DNA of 38,189 bases from Hyphomicrobiales bacterium (lineage in GTDB: Bacteria > Pseudomonadota > Alphaproteobacteria > Rhizobiales > Devosiaceae): contig UCAU01000038.1 of the NCBI GenBank assembly GCA_900470445.1, positions 1-38,189 of the forward strand, in the 5' to 3' direction. Below the pieces are notes generated by a model that was not told the DNA's origin, made no database searches, and saw only the letters and a program-made list of their open reading frames with translations. A program made the translations under genes and the position numbers. This document shows, piece by piece, positions 1 to 8,314 of this stretch. Within the stretch, counting starts at the first letter, position 1; each line of letters starts with the position of its first letter.

Positions 1-35
1 GGAGGGAGGCAGATCGCGGCCAGCTACACCAAACA

Positions 36-67
36 CAAAAAAGCCCCGCTCCAACCGGAACGAGGCT
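36..67 (-). terminator. Intrinsic terminator after the DUF2147 gene
   Basis: Read on the minus strand, an 11-base-pair stem (arms 57-67 and 42-52, including G-U pairs, loop 53-56) is followed by six U residues (37-42). It begins 27 bases after the stop codon of the minus-strand DUF2147 gene. On the plus strand the G-U pairs become C-A mismatches, so the element is directional. Confidence 0.75.
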
Positions 68-93
68 CAAATCCCTCAGCAAACCCACCAATT

Positions 94-480
94 CTACCGC
101 CGGACGAAATCCACATTCTTGCAGGCGATCAGCATGCAGCCGGACAGCTGCATGCTGTCCTCGTCGACCAGCGTCACCGAGCCGTCCACTGTCTGGCCAT
201 CATATTTCACCGTGCCGCGCCATTGGTTTTCGCCGGCGGGCCGGGCGCCATTGACCACCAGCTTATTGAGCATGGCGACGTTCTCCGGCTTGCGCGCGTC
301 GCGGCGCAGCCAGGTCAGCTTGGCGCAGATCTGGGTGCCGTCCCCGCAATAGCTGACGACGAAGCGCGATTCCCCGGTCGTGGTCTGCCAGGTGCCGACC
401 GGCGAGAGGTCCTGGGCAGCGGCGGGTGCGGCAAGTCCGATGGCCAGGGCCAGGGCAGCGATGGTCTTGAACAAGGTCAT
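94..480 (-). CDS. DUF2147-type secreted protein
   Basis: A 128-residue exported protein. The start is the ATG at 480, because it puts a signal peptide (MTLFKTIAALALAIGLAAPAAAQ) at the N-terminus and has GAGGAA a few bases upstream; a longer in-frame reading to 558 adds 26 unlikely residues. The mature part begins LSPVGTWQTTTGESRFVV and carries paired cysteines (YCGDGTQICAKLTWL, then GCMLIACKN), the layout of the DUF2147 beta-barrel family found in bacterial periplasms. The molecular function of that family is not established. The gene stands alone on the minus strand, with its own terminator downstream. Confidence 0.8.
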   Translation of the reverse strand: MTLFKTIAALALAIGLAAPAAAQDLSPVGTWQTTTGESRFVVSYCGDGTQICAKLTWLRRDARKPENVAMLNKLVVNGARPAGENQWRGTVKYDGQTVDGSVTLVDEDSMQLSGCMLIACKNVDFVRR

Positions 481-635
481 GATTGTTCCTCGACATATGT
501 TCATGCCTCGGGGCCAGAGAGGTCCGCAGGGCGATGGAATGAAGTGTTGGTCGACCACATGCCAGAGCGGAGCTGAACTGGCCGCAAACTGCTCATTCAG
601 TTTTCATTCATCGCATGGCGAAGGTGTGGCCGCCT

Positions 636-654
636 GTCATTCCCGCATGGGAAC
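636..654. repeat. Short GTCATTCC palindromic repeat, degenerate copy
   Basis: GTCATTCCCGCATGGGAAC is a shortened member of the same palindromic family seen at 2036, 7016 and 38178. It lies immediately after the Hsp70-like gene, touching the end of its stop codon. Confidence 0.5.
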
Positions 655-1934
655 TATGCCGGAAGCGCAGGTCCGAATTTGCGGGCCGCATCCAGTGCCA
701 GTCCGAGCCCCACGCTGCCCAACACGTCGGTGCGCACCAGTTCCGACGTGGGAAACAGCGCCCGCAGCCGATTGGCAATGGCGGGCACCTGGGTCGAGCC
801 GCCCGTCAGGATCAGGCTATCAATCTCGCCCGCAGTCACCCCGGCCCGCCGCAAGGTCTCGGCAATGGTCGCTTCAATGCGCGCCACCGAATGCTCCAGC
901 GCCTGCGTCAAATCATTGATCGTCATGATGGTTTCCACCTGCCGCTCGCGCACGGCAAACTGGAACGCGGTCTCCGCCGCATCCGACAATTCGATCTTGG
1001 CCGCCTCGACCGCCCCCACCAGCCGGTGGCCCAGCCGGTCCTCGATCAGCTCGATCATGGTCTCGACCCGCTCGGCCTCCTGCGCCTCGCGCATAGTGCC
1101 CCGCAGGTCGCGCAGCGTCCGCGGGGTGTAGAGCCGGTTGATGCGGTGCCAGGTCGAGAGGTCATAATAGGGCGCCACCGGCAGGTAGCGCTTGCCGTCC
1201 TTGGTCTCGCTGCCCAGGCCCAATTGCGGCATCACCTTGGCCATGGACAGCAGCCGGTCAAAGTCCGTACCGCCCACATGCACACCCGCCGTCGACAGAA
1301 TATCGCGGGCCCGCTCCACCGACCGCGCCCGTTCCGGCGAGACCCGCACCACCGAAAAGTCCGATGTGCCGCCGCCAAGGTCGACAATCAGCGCCAGCCG
1401 CTCGTCGCTCACCTGCCGCTCGTAATCGAGCGCCGCGGCGATCGGCTCATATTGAAAATCGATATTCTGGAAGCCCTGCTTGCGCACCGCGTCTTCAAGC
1501 TGGGCCTCCGCCGCCCGGTCAGCCTCTATATCGTCATCCACAAAATGCACCGGCCGCCCCACGACCACGTTTTCCACCGGAGCATGCAGGTCCGTCTCGG
1601 CCCGCCGCTTCAGCTCAGCGATGAAAATGCCCAGAATCTCAATGAAGTCATAGCGTCGCCCCTTGACCCGCGTGGTGTCCCCGATCAGCGAGGTGCCCAG
1701 CACGCTTTTGAGCGAGCGCATCAGCCGCCCCTCGCCCCCGGTCACATATTCAGCCACCGCCTGGCGCCCGAAATGCACCAGATTGTCCTCAAAGCTGAAG
1801 AACAGCACGCTGGGCATGGTCTGCCTGCCATCTTCCAGCGGCAGCAGGCGCGGCACGCCATCAGCGCCGACAAAACCCATGGTCGAATTGGACGTGCCAA
1901 AGTCGAGGCCGCAAGCAAGGGTCATGGGAGCCAT
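654..1934 (-). CDS. Hsp70-family ATPase, nucleotide-binding domain only (YegD-like)
   Basis: A 426-residue member of the actin/Hsp70 ATPase superfamily. Phosphate-1 motif DFGTSNS lies at residues 11-17, phosphate-2 motif VDLGGGTSDFSVV in mid-protein and the adenosine motif LILTGGSTQVPAI near the C-terminus. The length covers the nucleotide-binding domain only; there is no room for the canonical substrate-binding beta-sandwich and lid. That is the architecture of E. coli YegD, a cytosolic putative chaperone whose clients are unknown. An alternative ATG at 1925 would remove three residues and fits better with DFGTSNS near the terminus. It is not next to dnaJ or grpE, so it is not the housekeeping DnaK. 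Confidence 0.85.
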   Translation of the reverse strand: MAPMTLACGLDFGTSNSTMGFVGADGVPRLLPLEDGRQTMPSVLFFSFEDNLVHFGRQAVAEYVTGGEGRLMRSLKSVLGTSLIGDTTRVKGRRYDFIEILGIFIAELKRRAETDLHAPVENVVVGRPVHFVDDDIEADRAAEAQLEDAVRKQGFQNIDFQYEPIAAALDYERQVSDERLALIVDLGGGTSDFSVVRVSPERARSVERARDILSTAGVHVGGTDFDRLLSMAKVMPQLGLGSETKDGKRYLPVAPYYDLSTWHRINRLYTPRTLRDLRGTMREAQEAERVETMIELIEDRLGHRLVGAVEAAKIELSDAAETAFQFAVRERQVETIMTINDLTQALEHSVARIEATIAETLRRAGVTAGEIDSLILTGGSTQVPAIANRLRALFPTSELVRTDVLGSVGLGLALDAARKFGPALPA

Positions 1935-2112
1935 CCATCATGGGAGACTGCGCCCAGCGGCGCGAGGGACGGCCCTCATAATGGCTCAAGGCCAATGACG
2001 CAACCTTGGAACGAGCAGAGCCGCCCACGCACGGGGTCATTCCGGCGCAGGCCGGAATCCATGCTGAAGGTCATCCACGTTCACGATTTTGGAGTAAGGC
2101 GGGTGAACCCAA
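1935..2112. other. Intergenic spacer with repeat
   Basis: A 178-base gap between two minus-strand genes. It contains the palindromic repeat at 2036-2061 and presumably the promoter of the Hsp70-like gene. No small ORF with a ribosome-binding site is apparent. Confidence 0.5.
2036..2061. repeat. Short palindromic repeat (REP-like)
   Basis: GTCATTCCGGCGCAGGCCGGAATCCA (shown here as arms ATTCCGGC and GCCGGAAT around a short loop). The same sequence begins again at 38178 and variants occur at 636 and 7016. Such elements are common between genes in Rhizobiales. Confidence 0.7.
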
Positions 2113-2766
2113 TCAAGCAGCCTTGCGCCGCTTCTCCTGCGCCGGCCGCAAATCCACCACTTCCAGCCGCCCCATGCCCTTGCGCTGGGCCTTTTTCAGC
2201 GCCTGCGCACCAGCCTCGAAGAATGTCCGGTCAAATCCGCCCTGTGGATTGGTCACCGCCAGCCCGACGCTGACCGTCACCGTTCCGGCATGACTTTCCT
2301 TATGCGCCAGCCCCTGCCCGCGAATAGCCTTGCTGATTTTCTGCGCCAGCGTGCGCGCCATCAGCACCGGCATATCCGGCAGCGCCACGACGAACGTCGC
2401 GCGCCCCATGCGCAGGCAAGTGTCATCATCATGCGGCAGTGCATCGGCAATGGTCTGCATCACCGTCATCACGCAATCATCGGTCGCGCCCTTGCCGTAA
2501 CAGGCGAAATATTCGCGATAGCGGTCGATCTCGATCACCAGCAGGCTCATCGACACCCCGGCCTCTGCCGAAGCCTCCCAGGCCCTGGTCAATTCCTCTT
2601 CGATGCGCGCGCCCAGCTTGGGCTTCATGCCGATCTGCCGGGCAATCGCCGCCTGCCCATAAGCCGGCCCCCGCTCCTGCCGCACCGGCCGCAACGCGCC
2701 CAGCGCAGTCCGCACCCTGCCCCAGAAATGCTCCGCGCTATCCTTGGCAATCACCGCATCGGTCAT
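2113..2766 (-). CDS. Degenerate GGDEF-domain protein
   Basis: A 217-residue soluble protein. The start is the ATG at 2766 (AGG upstream); an in-frame TTG at 2793 gives a 226-residue version. After about 55 residues of linker comes a GGDEF fold: SLLVIEIDRYREYFACYGKG corresponds to the metal-binding first strand (usually DxDxFKxxND), and TVSVGLAV is the usual late strand. The signature GGDEF loop reads MGRATF, so the residues that bind the alpha-phosphate and metal are lost and diguanylate cyclase activity is unlikely. It probably acts as a c-di-GMP or protein-binding scaffold (inference). A perfect CtrA box lies 56 bases upstream of the start. Confidence 0.8.
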   Translation of the reverse strand: MTDAVIAKDSAEHFWGRVRTALGALRPVRQERGPAYGQAAIARQIGMKPKLGARIEEELTRAWEASAEAGVSMSLLVIEIDRYREYFACYGKGATDDCVMTVMQTIADALPHDDDTCLRMGRATFVVALPDMPVLMARTLAQKISKAIRGQGLAHKESHAGTVTVSVGLAVTNPQGGFDRTFFEAGAQALKKAQRKGMGRLEVVDLRPAQEKRRKAA

Positions 2767-2821
2767 ATCGTCGCCTGTCCCGGGCACTAACAACAGCGCC
2801 AGCGATCAGGCCACAACATGG

Positions 2822-2836
2822 TTAACCGGCAGTTAA
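2822..2836. promoter_or_regulatory. CtrA box (TTAA-N7-TTAA) upstream of the degenerate GGDEF gene
   Basis: TTAACCGGCAGTTAA matches the full alphaproteobacterial CtrA consensus TTAA-N7-TTAA. A third TTAA follows at 2846-2849. The box centre is about 63 bases upstream of the ATG at 2766, so a box overlapping the -35 element would give a short leader of roughly 25-30 bases, the geometry expected for activation. CtrA binding is inferred from motif only. Confidence 0.65.
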
Positions 2837-2859
2837 TACTTATGGTTAAGCAAGTATTA
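2834..2859. repeat. Perfect inverted repeat TAATACTT-N10-AAGTATTA
   Basis: Arms at 2834-2841 and 2852-2859 match exactly, lying between ycgN (ends 2868, minus) and the GGDEF gene. There is no U-tract, so it is a poor intrinsic terminator. It overlaps the second half of the CtrA box and could be a second operator. Confidence 0.5.
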
Positions 2860-2867
2860 CCGGAAGT

Positions 2868-3323
2868 CTAAAGCTGCTCCGGCGGCTCCCATTCCGGCCA
2901 GTCCACCGCGTGCTCTTCCCAGGTATCGGGCTCGACTTCGGTCTCGAGGAACGTTCGCCCGGACACCGACACGCCCACATCCACCACCGTTTGCGGATCA
3001 CCCGAGACCAGCGGGTGCCACCAGGCCAGGCCCTTGCCTTCGGCGATGCGGCGATAGGCGCAGGTGGTTGGGATCCATTTGATCTCGGTGACATTCTGCG
3101 GCGTCAGCTTGATGCAATCGGGCACCTTGGCCTGGCGGCCGGGATAGTCGGTGCAATGGCAGCTATCCCCGTCCAGCAGTTTGCAGCGCACATCCGAGGT
3201 GATCAGGATGCCGGTATCTTCATCCTCGAGCTTGATCAGGCAGCAGCGCCCGCAGCCGTCGCAGAGGGATTCCCACTCCGCTTCGCTCATCTGCTCGAGT
3301 GTTTTTTCTTCCCAAAAGGCCAT
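2868..3323 (-). CDS. ycgN: YcgN family cysteine-cluster protein (UPF0260)
   Basis: A 151-residue protein of the zinc/iron-chelating CxxCxxCC family (PF03692). The cluster CDGCGRCC lies at residues 21-28, followed by further cysteines ([25 protein letters not shown]) and the typical WHPLVSGD segment. The family is conserved in proteobacteria and is thought to bind a metal or iron-sulphur centre, but its role is unresolved. The ATG at 3323 has AGG upstream. It is divergent from the penicillin-binding protein gene, so 3324-3459 should contain promoters for both. Confidence 0.9.
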   Translation of the reverse strand: MAFWEEKTLEQMSEAEWESLCDGCGRCCLIKLEDEDTGILITSDVRCKLLDGDSCHCTDYPGRQAKVPDCIKLTPQNVTEIKWIPTTCAYRRIAEGKGLAWWHPLVSGDPQTVVDVGVSVSGRTFLETEVEPDTWEEHAVDWPEWEPPEQL

Positions 3324-3459
3324 CTTAACCTGACATGCGGCATGGTGTTGCCGGTTCGCTCTTATACGCCATTATTGGCAATCATATTCCAGCGATTGAG
3401 TTGCATTCAGCGCCTTGGCCAGACAATTGTCCGCCAGAGGCGCAGCCGGGGACCAAGCG

Positions 3460-5616
3460 GTGCAGGATCCGTTCTACACGAAAGACAAGCGGCCCAGGAA
3501 GTCGTCCATGCTGGCGGCCGATGCGTGGCTGGATTCCTCGCTATACGACTTCTGGCAGGGACTGGGCCGGGGCTGGACCAAGTTCCAAGACATCATGTCG
3601 GTGTTCCGCGTCACCGGTATCAAACGCTTCTTCGTCGAAATTTTGTCCGACGCCTTCACTTTCGGCGCCATCGGCGCGGTGCTGATGACGGCGCTCGCCC
3701 TGCCCGCCTTCGACGCCACCGCCTCGGGCGAGTATAACAAGGCCGAGAACTACTCGGTCGTGTTCCTCGATCGCTTCGGCACCGAGATCGGCCGCCGCGG
3801 CATCCGCTCGGACGATTCCGTGGCCCTCAAGGACATGCCCGATTATCTGATCAAGGCGACGCTCTCCACCGAAGACCGGCGCTTTTACGATCATTTCGGC
3901 ATCGACGTCGTCGGCACTCTGCGCGCCCTGATGAGCAATGCCTCGGGCGACGCCTCCACCCAGGGCGGCTCCTCGATCACCCAGCAGTTGGCCAAAAACC
4001 TCTTCCTCTCCTCCGAGCGCACTATCGAGCGCAAGATCATCGAGGCCTTCCTCGCGGTGTGGCTGGAATGGCATTATTCCAAGGACGAGATTCTCAAACT
4101 CTATTTTGACCGCGCCTATATGGGCGGCGGCAATTTCGGCGTCGTAGCCGCCGCCGATTATTATTTCGGCAAGAAGGTGCAGGACATTAACCTCGCCGAA
4201 GCCGCCATGCTGTCGGGCCTGTTCAAGGCCCCTACCCGCTATGCGCCGCACGTTGATCTCGCCGCCGCCCGCGGCCGGGCCAATCTCGTGCTCTCCAACA
4301 TGGTCGCCGCCGGCTTCCTCACCGAAGGCCAGGTCACCGCCGCCCGCCGCCATCCGGCCACCCCGGTCGATCGCACCGCCGATGCCAATTCGCCGAATTA
4401 CTTCCTCGATTGGGCGTTCGAAGAATCCAAGAAGATCATCGAAACCACCCGCCACGCCTCCAATAACTTCGTGGTCCGCACTACGATCGACACCACGCTG
4501 CAGAAATATGCCGAGGAGGCCGTCACCTCCACCGTTCGCGAAAACGGCGAGCAATATGACGTGTCGCAGGCCGCCATGGTGGTCACCGACACTGGCGGGG
4601 CCGTGCGCGCCATGGTGGGCGGCACGGACTATGGCAAAAGCCAGTTCAACCGCGCCATCGTCTCCACCCGCCAGCCCGGCTCGGCCTTCAAGGTCTTCGT
4701 CTATGCCGAGGCCATGGAACAGCTCGGCCTCAAGCCGACCGATACCATCACCGATCGCCCGGTCTGCATCGGCGATTGGTGCCCGCAGAATTACGGCCGC
4801 AACTACAAGGGCACCGTGACGCTGCAAAGCGCCCTGGCCCAATCGCTCAACACCGTCGCCGTGACCCTCTCGATCAAGACCGGCCGCGATCCCATTGCCG
4901 CGCTCAGCCACCGCATGGGCCTGCGCGCCGATTACCCCGTCACCCGCTCGCTGGCGCTGGGCGTCGCCTCGGTGTCCGTGCTCGACATGGCCTCGTCCTA
5001 TGCCGTGCTAGCCAATGACGGCCTCAAAACCCCCGCCTATGGCATTACCCGCATGGCAACGCTCAATGGCGAACTGGTGTTCGAGGCCGATCCCAATGCC
5101 CCGCGCGAACGCCTGCTCAGCGAAACCACCGTGGCTGGGATGAATTCCATGCTGCGCGGCGTGGTCACCGGCGGCACCGGCCGCCGTGCCGATGTGCCTG
5201 GCGTTCCCGTCGTCGGCAAATCGGGCACGACCTCATCCTATCGCGATGCCTGGTTCTGCGGCTTTACCGGCAATTACGTGGCCGCCGTCTGGTTCGGCAA
5301 TGACGATTACCACCCTACCAAGACCCTCACCGGGGGCACCCTGCCCGCCATCGCCTGGCAGAAATTCATGGCCTATGCCCACACCAATATCGACATCAAG
5401 CCGGTCTTCGGCGTCGATTTCGTCCCCACCCAGACGGTGGTCGCCGCCGCCGACCCCGCCGAAGAGCAAGTCGAAGTCGCCCAGCGCCCGCCAACCCTCA
5501 CCCCTGCTGCCGCCCGCAAACTGCTCGACCTGGCCGGCCTGTTCAGGGGCGAACTCCGCGCCGCCACACCGATCAACAACCAGGCAGCCGTGCCCGGCTC
5601 GAGCGCGGGCTTGTAA
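3460..5616 (+). CDS. Class A penicillin-binding protein (PBP1A family)
   Basis: A bifunctional peptidoglycan synthase of 718 residues: cytoplasmic tail, one membrane segment (about residues 66-82, GAIGAVLMTALALPAF), GT51 transglycosylase, then transpeptidase. The glycosyltransferase shows EDRRFYDHFGID (catalytic Glu about 138) and ITQQLAKNLFLSSERTIERK. The transpeptidase has SAFK (Ser408, Lys411), SLN (462-464) and KSGT (587-590). There is no ATG near the N-terminus: I chose GTG at 3460 (GGGGA upstream), because the RPRK...DAWLDSSLYD tail resembles the conserved N-termini of rhizobial homologues. TTG at 3415 and ATG at 3508 (AGGAAG upstream) are alternatives. It polymerises and cross-links glycan strands at the periplasmic face. 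Confidence 0.93.
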   Translation: MQDPFYTKDKRPRKSSMLAADAWLDSSLYDFWQGLGRGWTKFQDIMSVFRVTGIKRFFVEILSDAFTFGAIGAVLMTALALPAFDATASGEYNKAENYSVVFLDRFGTEIGRRGIRSDDSVALKDMPDYLIKATLSTEDRRFYDHFGIDVVGTLRALMSNASGDASTQGGSSITQQLAKNLFLSSERTIERKIIEAFLAVWLEWHYSKDEILKLYFDRAYMGGGNFGVVAAADYYFGKKVQDINLAEAAMLSGLFKAPTRYAPHVDLAAARGRANLVLSNMVAAGFLTEGQVTAARRHPATPVDRTADANSPNYFLDWAFEESKKIIETTRHASNNFVVRTTIDTTLQKYAEEAVTSTVRENGEQYDVSQAAMVVTDTGGAVRAMVGGTDYGKSQFNRAIVSTRQPGSAFKVFVYAEAMEQLGLKPTDTITDRPVCIGDWCPQNYGRNYKGTVTLQSALAQSLNTVAVTLSIKTGRDPIAALSHRMGLRADYPVTRSLALGVASVSVLDMASSYAVLANDGLKTPAYGITRMATLNGELVFEADPNAPRERLLSETTVAGMNSMLRGVVTGGTGRRADVPGVPVVGKSGTTSSYRDAWFCGFTGNYVAAVWFGNDDYHPTKTLTGGTLPAIAWQKFMAYAHTNIDIKPVFGVDFVPTQTVVAAADPAEEQVEVAQRPPTLTPAAARKLLDLAGLFRGELRAATPINNQAAVPGSSAGL

Positions 5617-5730
5617 ACCCAATCGCGCCTTTCCCCCATCCGGCCCCGTTGCTATAGCCATACCAGCCAATCCCCGCGTCGAGGTCACCCCGCAATGCCG
5701 ATTCCCGCCCCCTCGAACTCCTGACCGCCA

Positions 5731-6306
5731 TTGCGTTTCGTCATTCACCTCCTGCTGATGATTGCAGTCGCCCTGGGCATCGGCTTTGGCCTGTCCTGGT
5801 ATGCGCTCAATGACGGACGCTTGTTCGGCGGCGCGCAGATCGGTCCCTGGAGCGCCTGGCCCGATGTTGGTTCCGCCCAGCCCAATCCCTATACGCGCGC
5901 CCACCTGGCCCGCGCGGCATCGCTGCAATTGGGCCTCAGCGAAGGCATCCAGTTTACCGCCACCACCGACGGCGCCGGGGAACCGCTCACCCGCAATTGC
6001 ACCTATCATCTGGGGGGCACGACGCCCCTCGCCACCTTCTGGATGCTCTATGCGGTGGATAGCGACGGCATCAATATCGCTGCGCCCGACGGCCAGGCCG
6101 CCATCCGCTCGGATAGTCTGGCCCGCGCCAATGACGGCGCCATCACACTCAATGTCGGCACTCGCCTGATGCCCGGCAATTGGCTCGAACTCACCGGCAC
6201 CGGCCCCTTCAGCCTGGTGCTGACCCTTTACGACACCACGGTTTTCTCCGGCCTCAACGGCAGCACCAATAATATGCCCGTCATCGAGCGGGAGGATTGC
6301 GCATGA
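5731..6306 (+). CDS. DUF1214 domain membrane-anchored protein
   Basis: A 191-residue protein with one N-terminal membrane segment (VIHLLLMIAVALGIGFGLSWY) followed by a DUF1214 domain (PF06742; NPYTRAHLAR near the start, NCTYHLGG mid-protein). A TGA in the same frame at 5722 limits the start to TTG 5731 or ATG 5758; TTG keeps the membrane anchor intact. It overlaps the next gene by four bases, so the two are surely co-translated. DUF1214 usually occurs fused to DUF1254 in one polypeptide; here they are separate. Function is unknown. Confidence 0.85.
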   Translation: MRFVIHLLLMIAVALGIGFGLSWYALNDGRLFGGAQIGPWSAWPDVGSAQPNPYTRAHLARAASLQLGLSEGIQFTATTDGAGEPLTRNCTYHLGGTTPLATFWMLYAVDSDGINIAAPDGQAAIRSDSLARANDGAITLNVGTRLMPGNWLELTGTGPFSLVLTLYDTTVFSGLNGSTNNMPVIEREDCA

Positions 6307-6887
6307 TCCGCACCCTGCTCTGGCTATTGGCCGGTGCCGTCCTGGGCGGCATCATCCACATATTGGTGATCCTCACCCTGCCCGCCCTCGCCAAGGAAAC
6401 CGTCTGGACCCGTATCGAAGCGCTGGGCGCGACCAATCGCATGCTGGTGCTGCCCAAGGTCGAGCCCGGCCAGCCCAATCCGCTGGGGCTTGATCCGGAT
6501 ATCGCCTATGCCGTGTGCCAGGTCGATCTCAGCCAGGGCCCCGCCTATATGAGCGGCATGATGCCCGACGCCTTCTGGTCGGTCGCCATTTTCAACCAGG
6601 CCGGCATCGTCACCTATTCCACCACCAATCGCGACGGCATCGGCCAAACCCTGGAACTGGGCATCTTCAACGCCGCCCAAACCCGCCTGCTCGCCCAGCA
6701 GCAATTGGATATCGCCGAAGGCCTGCTCGTGGTCGAATCCACCAGCGACAAACTTTTTGTCCTGGTCCGCCTCGCACCGCCCCACCAAGCCATGCGCGCC
6801 CGCTTCGAACAGGCACTAGCCGATGTGCAGTGTGGCACGCGCGGCACCCCCGCGACACCAAGCACGGAACCCACGATCACGCCTTAG
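6303..6887 (+). CDS. DUF1254 domain membrane-anchored protein
   Basis: A 194-residue partner of the preceding gene. ATG at 6303 is preferred over TTG at 6297 because GGGAGGA lies just upstream and the ATGA overlap is typical of translational coupling. The N-terminus is a membrane segment (TLLWLLAGAVLGGIIHILVILTLPALA), and the rest matches the DUF1254 (PF06863) pattern, with DPDIAYAVCQVDLSQGP and FWSVAIFNQAGIVTYS. The two proteins probably form one periplasmic complex anchored by two single helices (inference from coupling and the fused homologues). The biochemical role is unknown. Confidence 0.85.
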   Translation: MIRTLLWLLAGAVLGGIIHILVILTLPALAKETVWTRIEALGATNRMLVLPKVEPGQPNPLGLDPDIAYAVCQVDLSQGPAYMSGMMPDAFWSVAIFNQAGIVTYSTTNRDGIGQTLELGIFNAAQTRLLAQQQLDIAEGLLVVESTSDKLFVLVRLAPPHQAMRARFEQALADVQCGTRGTPATPSTEPTITP

Positions 6888-6909
6888 AGCGACGGATAAA
6901 CGCGGAGCT

Positions 6910-6974
6910 CCCCCTCGCCCCTTGAGGGAGAGGGACGACAATTCTGCGTTCAGCAGAATTGTCAGGGTGAGGGG
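6910..6974. repeat. Large palindromic intergenic stem-loop
   Basis: A perfect inner 10-base-pair stem (6938-6947 ACAATTCTGC with 6953-6962) sits inside outer arms CCCCTCGCCCC and AGGGTGAGGGG. The element fills the convergent junction between the DUF1254 and chrA genes and resembles dispersed intergenic repeats of Rhizobiales. It may serve as a bidirectional transcript end; there is no U-tract. Confidence 0.65.
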
Positions 6975-7015
6975 TTCTGCGCCCTCCCATGCTCCAATTT
7001 CTTAAATCTCTCGGT

Positions 7016-7037
7016 GTCATTCCCGCGAAAGCGGGAA
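7016..7037. repeat. Short palindromic repeat (REP-like)
   Basis: GTCATTCCCGCGAAAGCGGG followed by AA is a variant of the GTCATTCC family seen at 2036 and 38178. It sits 45 bases past the end of the chrA gene in the convergent junction. Confidence 0.65.
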
Positions 7038-7081
7038 CCTCCGTTTGGGATGGCAGGATAGGAGGTGATGCCCCTAATATC

Positions 7082-8290
7082 CTACAGCAACGGGCCCATC
7101 ACCCCACCAGCCACCGCCAACCCAACCACCACCACCCAAGGCGGCAGCTTCCACACCACCAACAACACAAATCCCGCCACCGCCAGCACCACATCCACCG
7201 GCCGCCCGATCGCGCTCACCCACACCGGGTCATACAGCGCCGCTCCCAAAATCCCGACCACAGCCGCATTGGCCCCGCGCATCCCAGCCTGCGCCAGAGG
7301 CCGCGCCCGCAAATCATCCCAGAATGGCAGCACCCCAACCAGCAACAGAAACCCCGGCAAAAACACCGCCACCAGCGCAATCGCCGCCCCCAGCACCCCA
7401 TTGGGCGCCGGCCCACTCACCGCCCCCAGAAACGCGGCGAACGTAAACAACGGCCCCGGTACGGCCTGCGCCGCGCCATAGCCCACCAGAAACTCGTCCC
7501 CGCTCACCCAGCCCTTGCCGACCACTTCGGCATCGAGCAGCGGCAGCACCACATGCCCGCCGCCAAACACCAGCGACCCGGCCCGATAAAAGGCGTCGAA
7601 CAGATTGAGCCCCTGCGAGCCGGCCATATTGGCCAGCAGCGGCAATCCAAGCAGCAACACGCCAAACAGCACCAGCATCGCTGCGCCGAACCGCTTGCTG
7701 ATGCCAAACGAGGCCGTCGTATGCGACGCCGCCACTTCGCCCCGACACCACACCAGCCCCGCCACGACACCAAGCCCGATCGCCGCCACCTGCCCGATCG
7801 AACCCGCTGCCAGCATGGTCAAAGCCAAAGCCGCCACCGCGATGGCCGAACGCTGCCGGTCCGGCGCCAGACTCCGCGCCATGCCCCAAACCGCCTGCGC
7901 CACCACCGCAACCGCGACAATCTTGAGCCCATGCAGCACACCCTGCGCCACCGGCCCATCCAAGGCCCCCGCCCCCAAAGCGAGCAAGACCAACAGGATG
8001 GCCGATGGCAGGGTAAAAGCCGTCCAGGCCGCCAGCGCACCGAGCGGTCCGCCACGCCATAGCCCCAGCGCAAAGCCGACCTGGCTCGAAGCCGGCCCCG
8101 GCAGGAACTGGCACAGGGCGACGAGATCGCCATAGCCCTGCTCGTCGATCCAGCGGCGGCGGGTGACCAGTTCGTCGCGAAAATAGCCGAGATGGGCAAT
8201 CGGCCCACCGAACGAGGTCAGCCCCAGCTTGAGAAAAGCCAAAAAAACTTCGCCGGGATTGCCCTGACGGGCTGGTGTCACTTCGTTCAT
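7082..8290 (-). CDS. chrA: ChrA-type chromate transporter, two-domain
   Basis: A 402-residue polytopic membrane protein of the CHR family (PF02417). The first CHR domain has LGLTSFGGPIAHLGYFRDEL and CQFLPGPASSQ; the second has SLVFGGGHVVLPLLDAEVV and the matching QAVPGPLFTFAAFLG. The duplicated long form is the one that expels chromate, using the proton gradient, in characterised bacteria. No chrB regulator or other metal-resistance gene lies nearby, so the true substrate could be sulphate or another oxyanion. The gene ends inside a repeat-rich convergent junction, and the lipoprotein gene lies 24 bases upstream, so the two may be cotranscribed. Confidence 0.92.
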   Translation of the reverse strand: MNEVTPARQGNPGEVFLAFLKLGLTSFGGPIAHLGYFRDELVTRRRWIDEQGYGDLVALCQFLPGPASSQVGFALGLWRGGPLGALAAWTAFTLPSAILLVLLALGAGALDGPVAQGVLHGLKIVAVAVVAQAVWGMARSLAPDRQRSAIAVAALALTMLAAGSIGQVAAIGLGVVAGLVWCRGEVAASHTTASFGISKRFGAAMLVLFGVLLLGLPLLANMAGSQGLNLFDAFYRAGSLVFGGGHVVLPLLDAEVVGKGWVSGDEFLVGYGAAQAVPGPLFTFAAFLGAVSGPAPNGVLGAAIALVAVFLPGFLLLVGVLPFWDDLRARPLAQAGMRGANAAVVGILGAALYDPVWVSAIGRPVDVVLAVAGFVLLVVWKLPPWVVVVGLAVAGGVMGPLL

Positions 8291-8314
8291 GCAGGTCCCA
8301 TCTGGCAGGCCGCG

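Noticed and set aside
615..2273. Long plus-strand open frame of 552 codons
   Set aside because: It runs antisense to the Hsp70-like and GGDEF genes; the translation is His/Arg/Gln-rich with no recognisable domain, as expected of a shadow frame in GC-rich DNA.
3541..4911. Long minus-strand open frame of 456 codons
   Set aside because: Antisense to the penicillin-binding protein gene, Gly/Asp-rich and without domains; a shadow frame.
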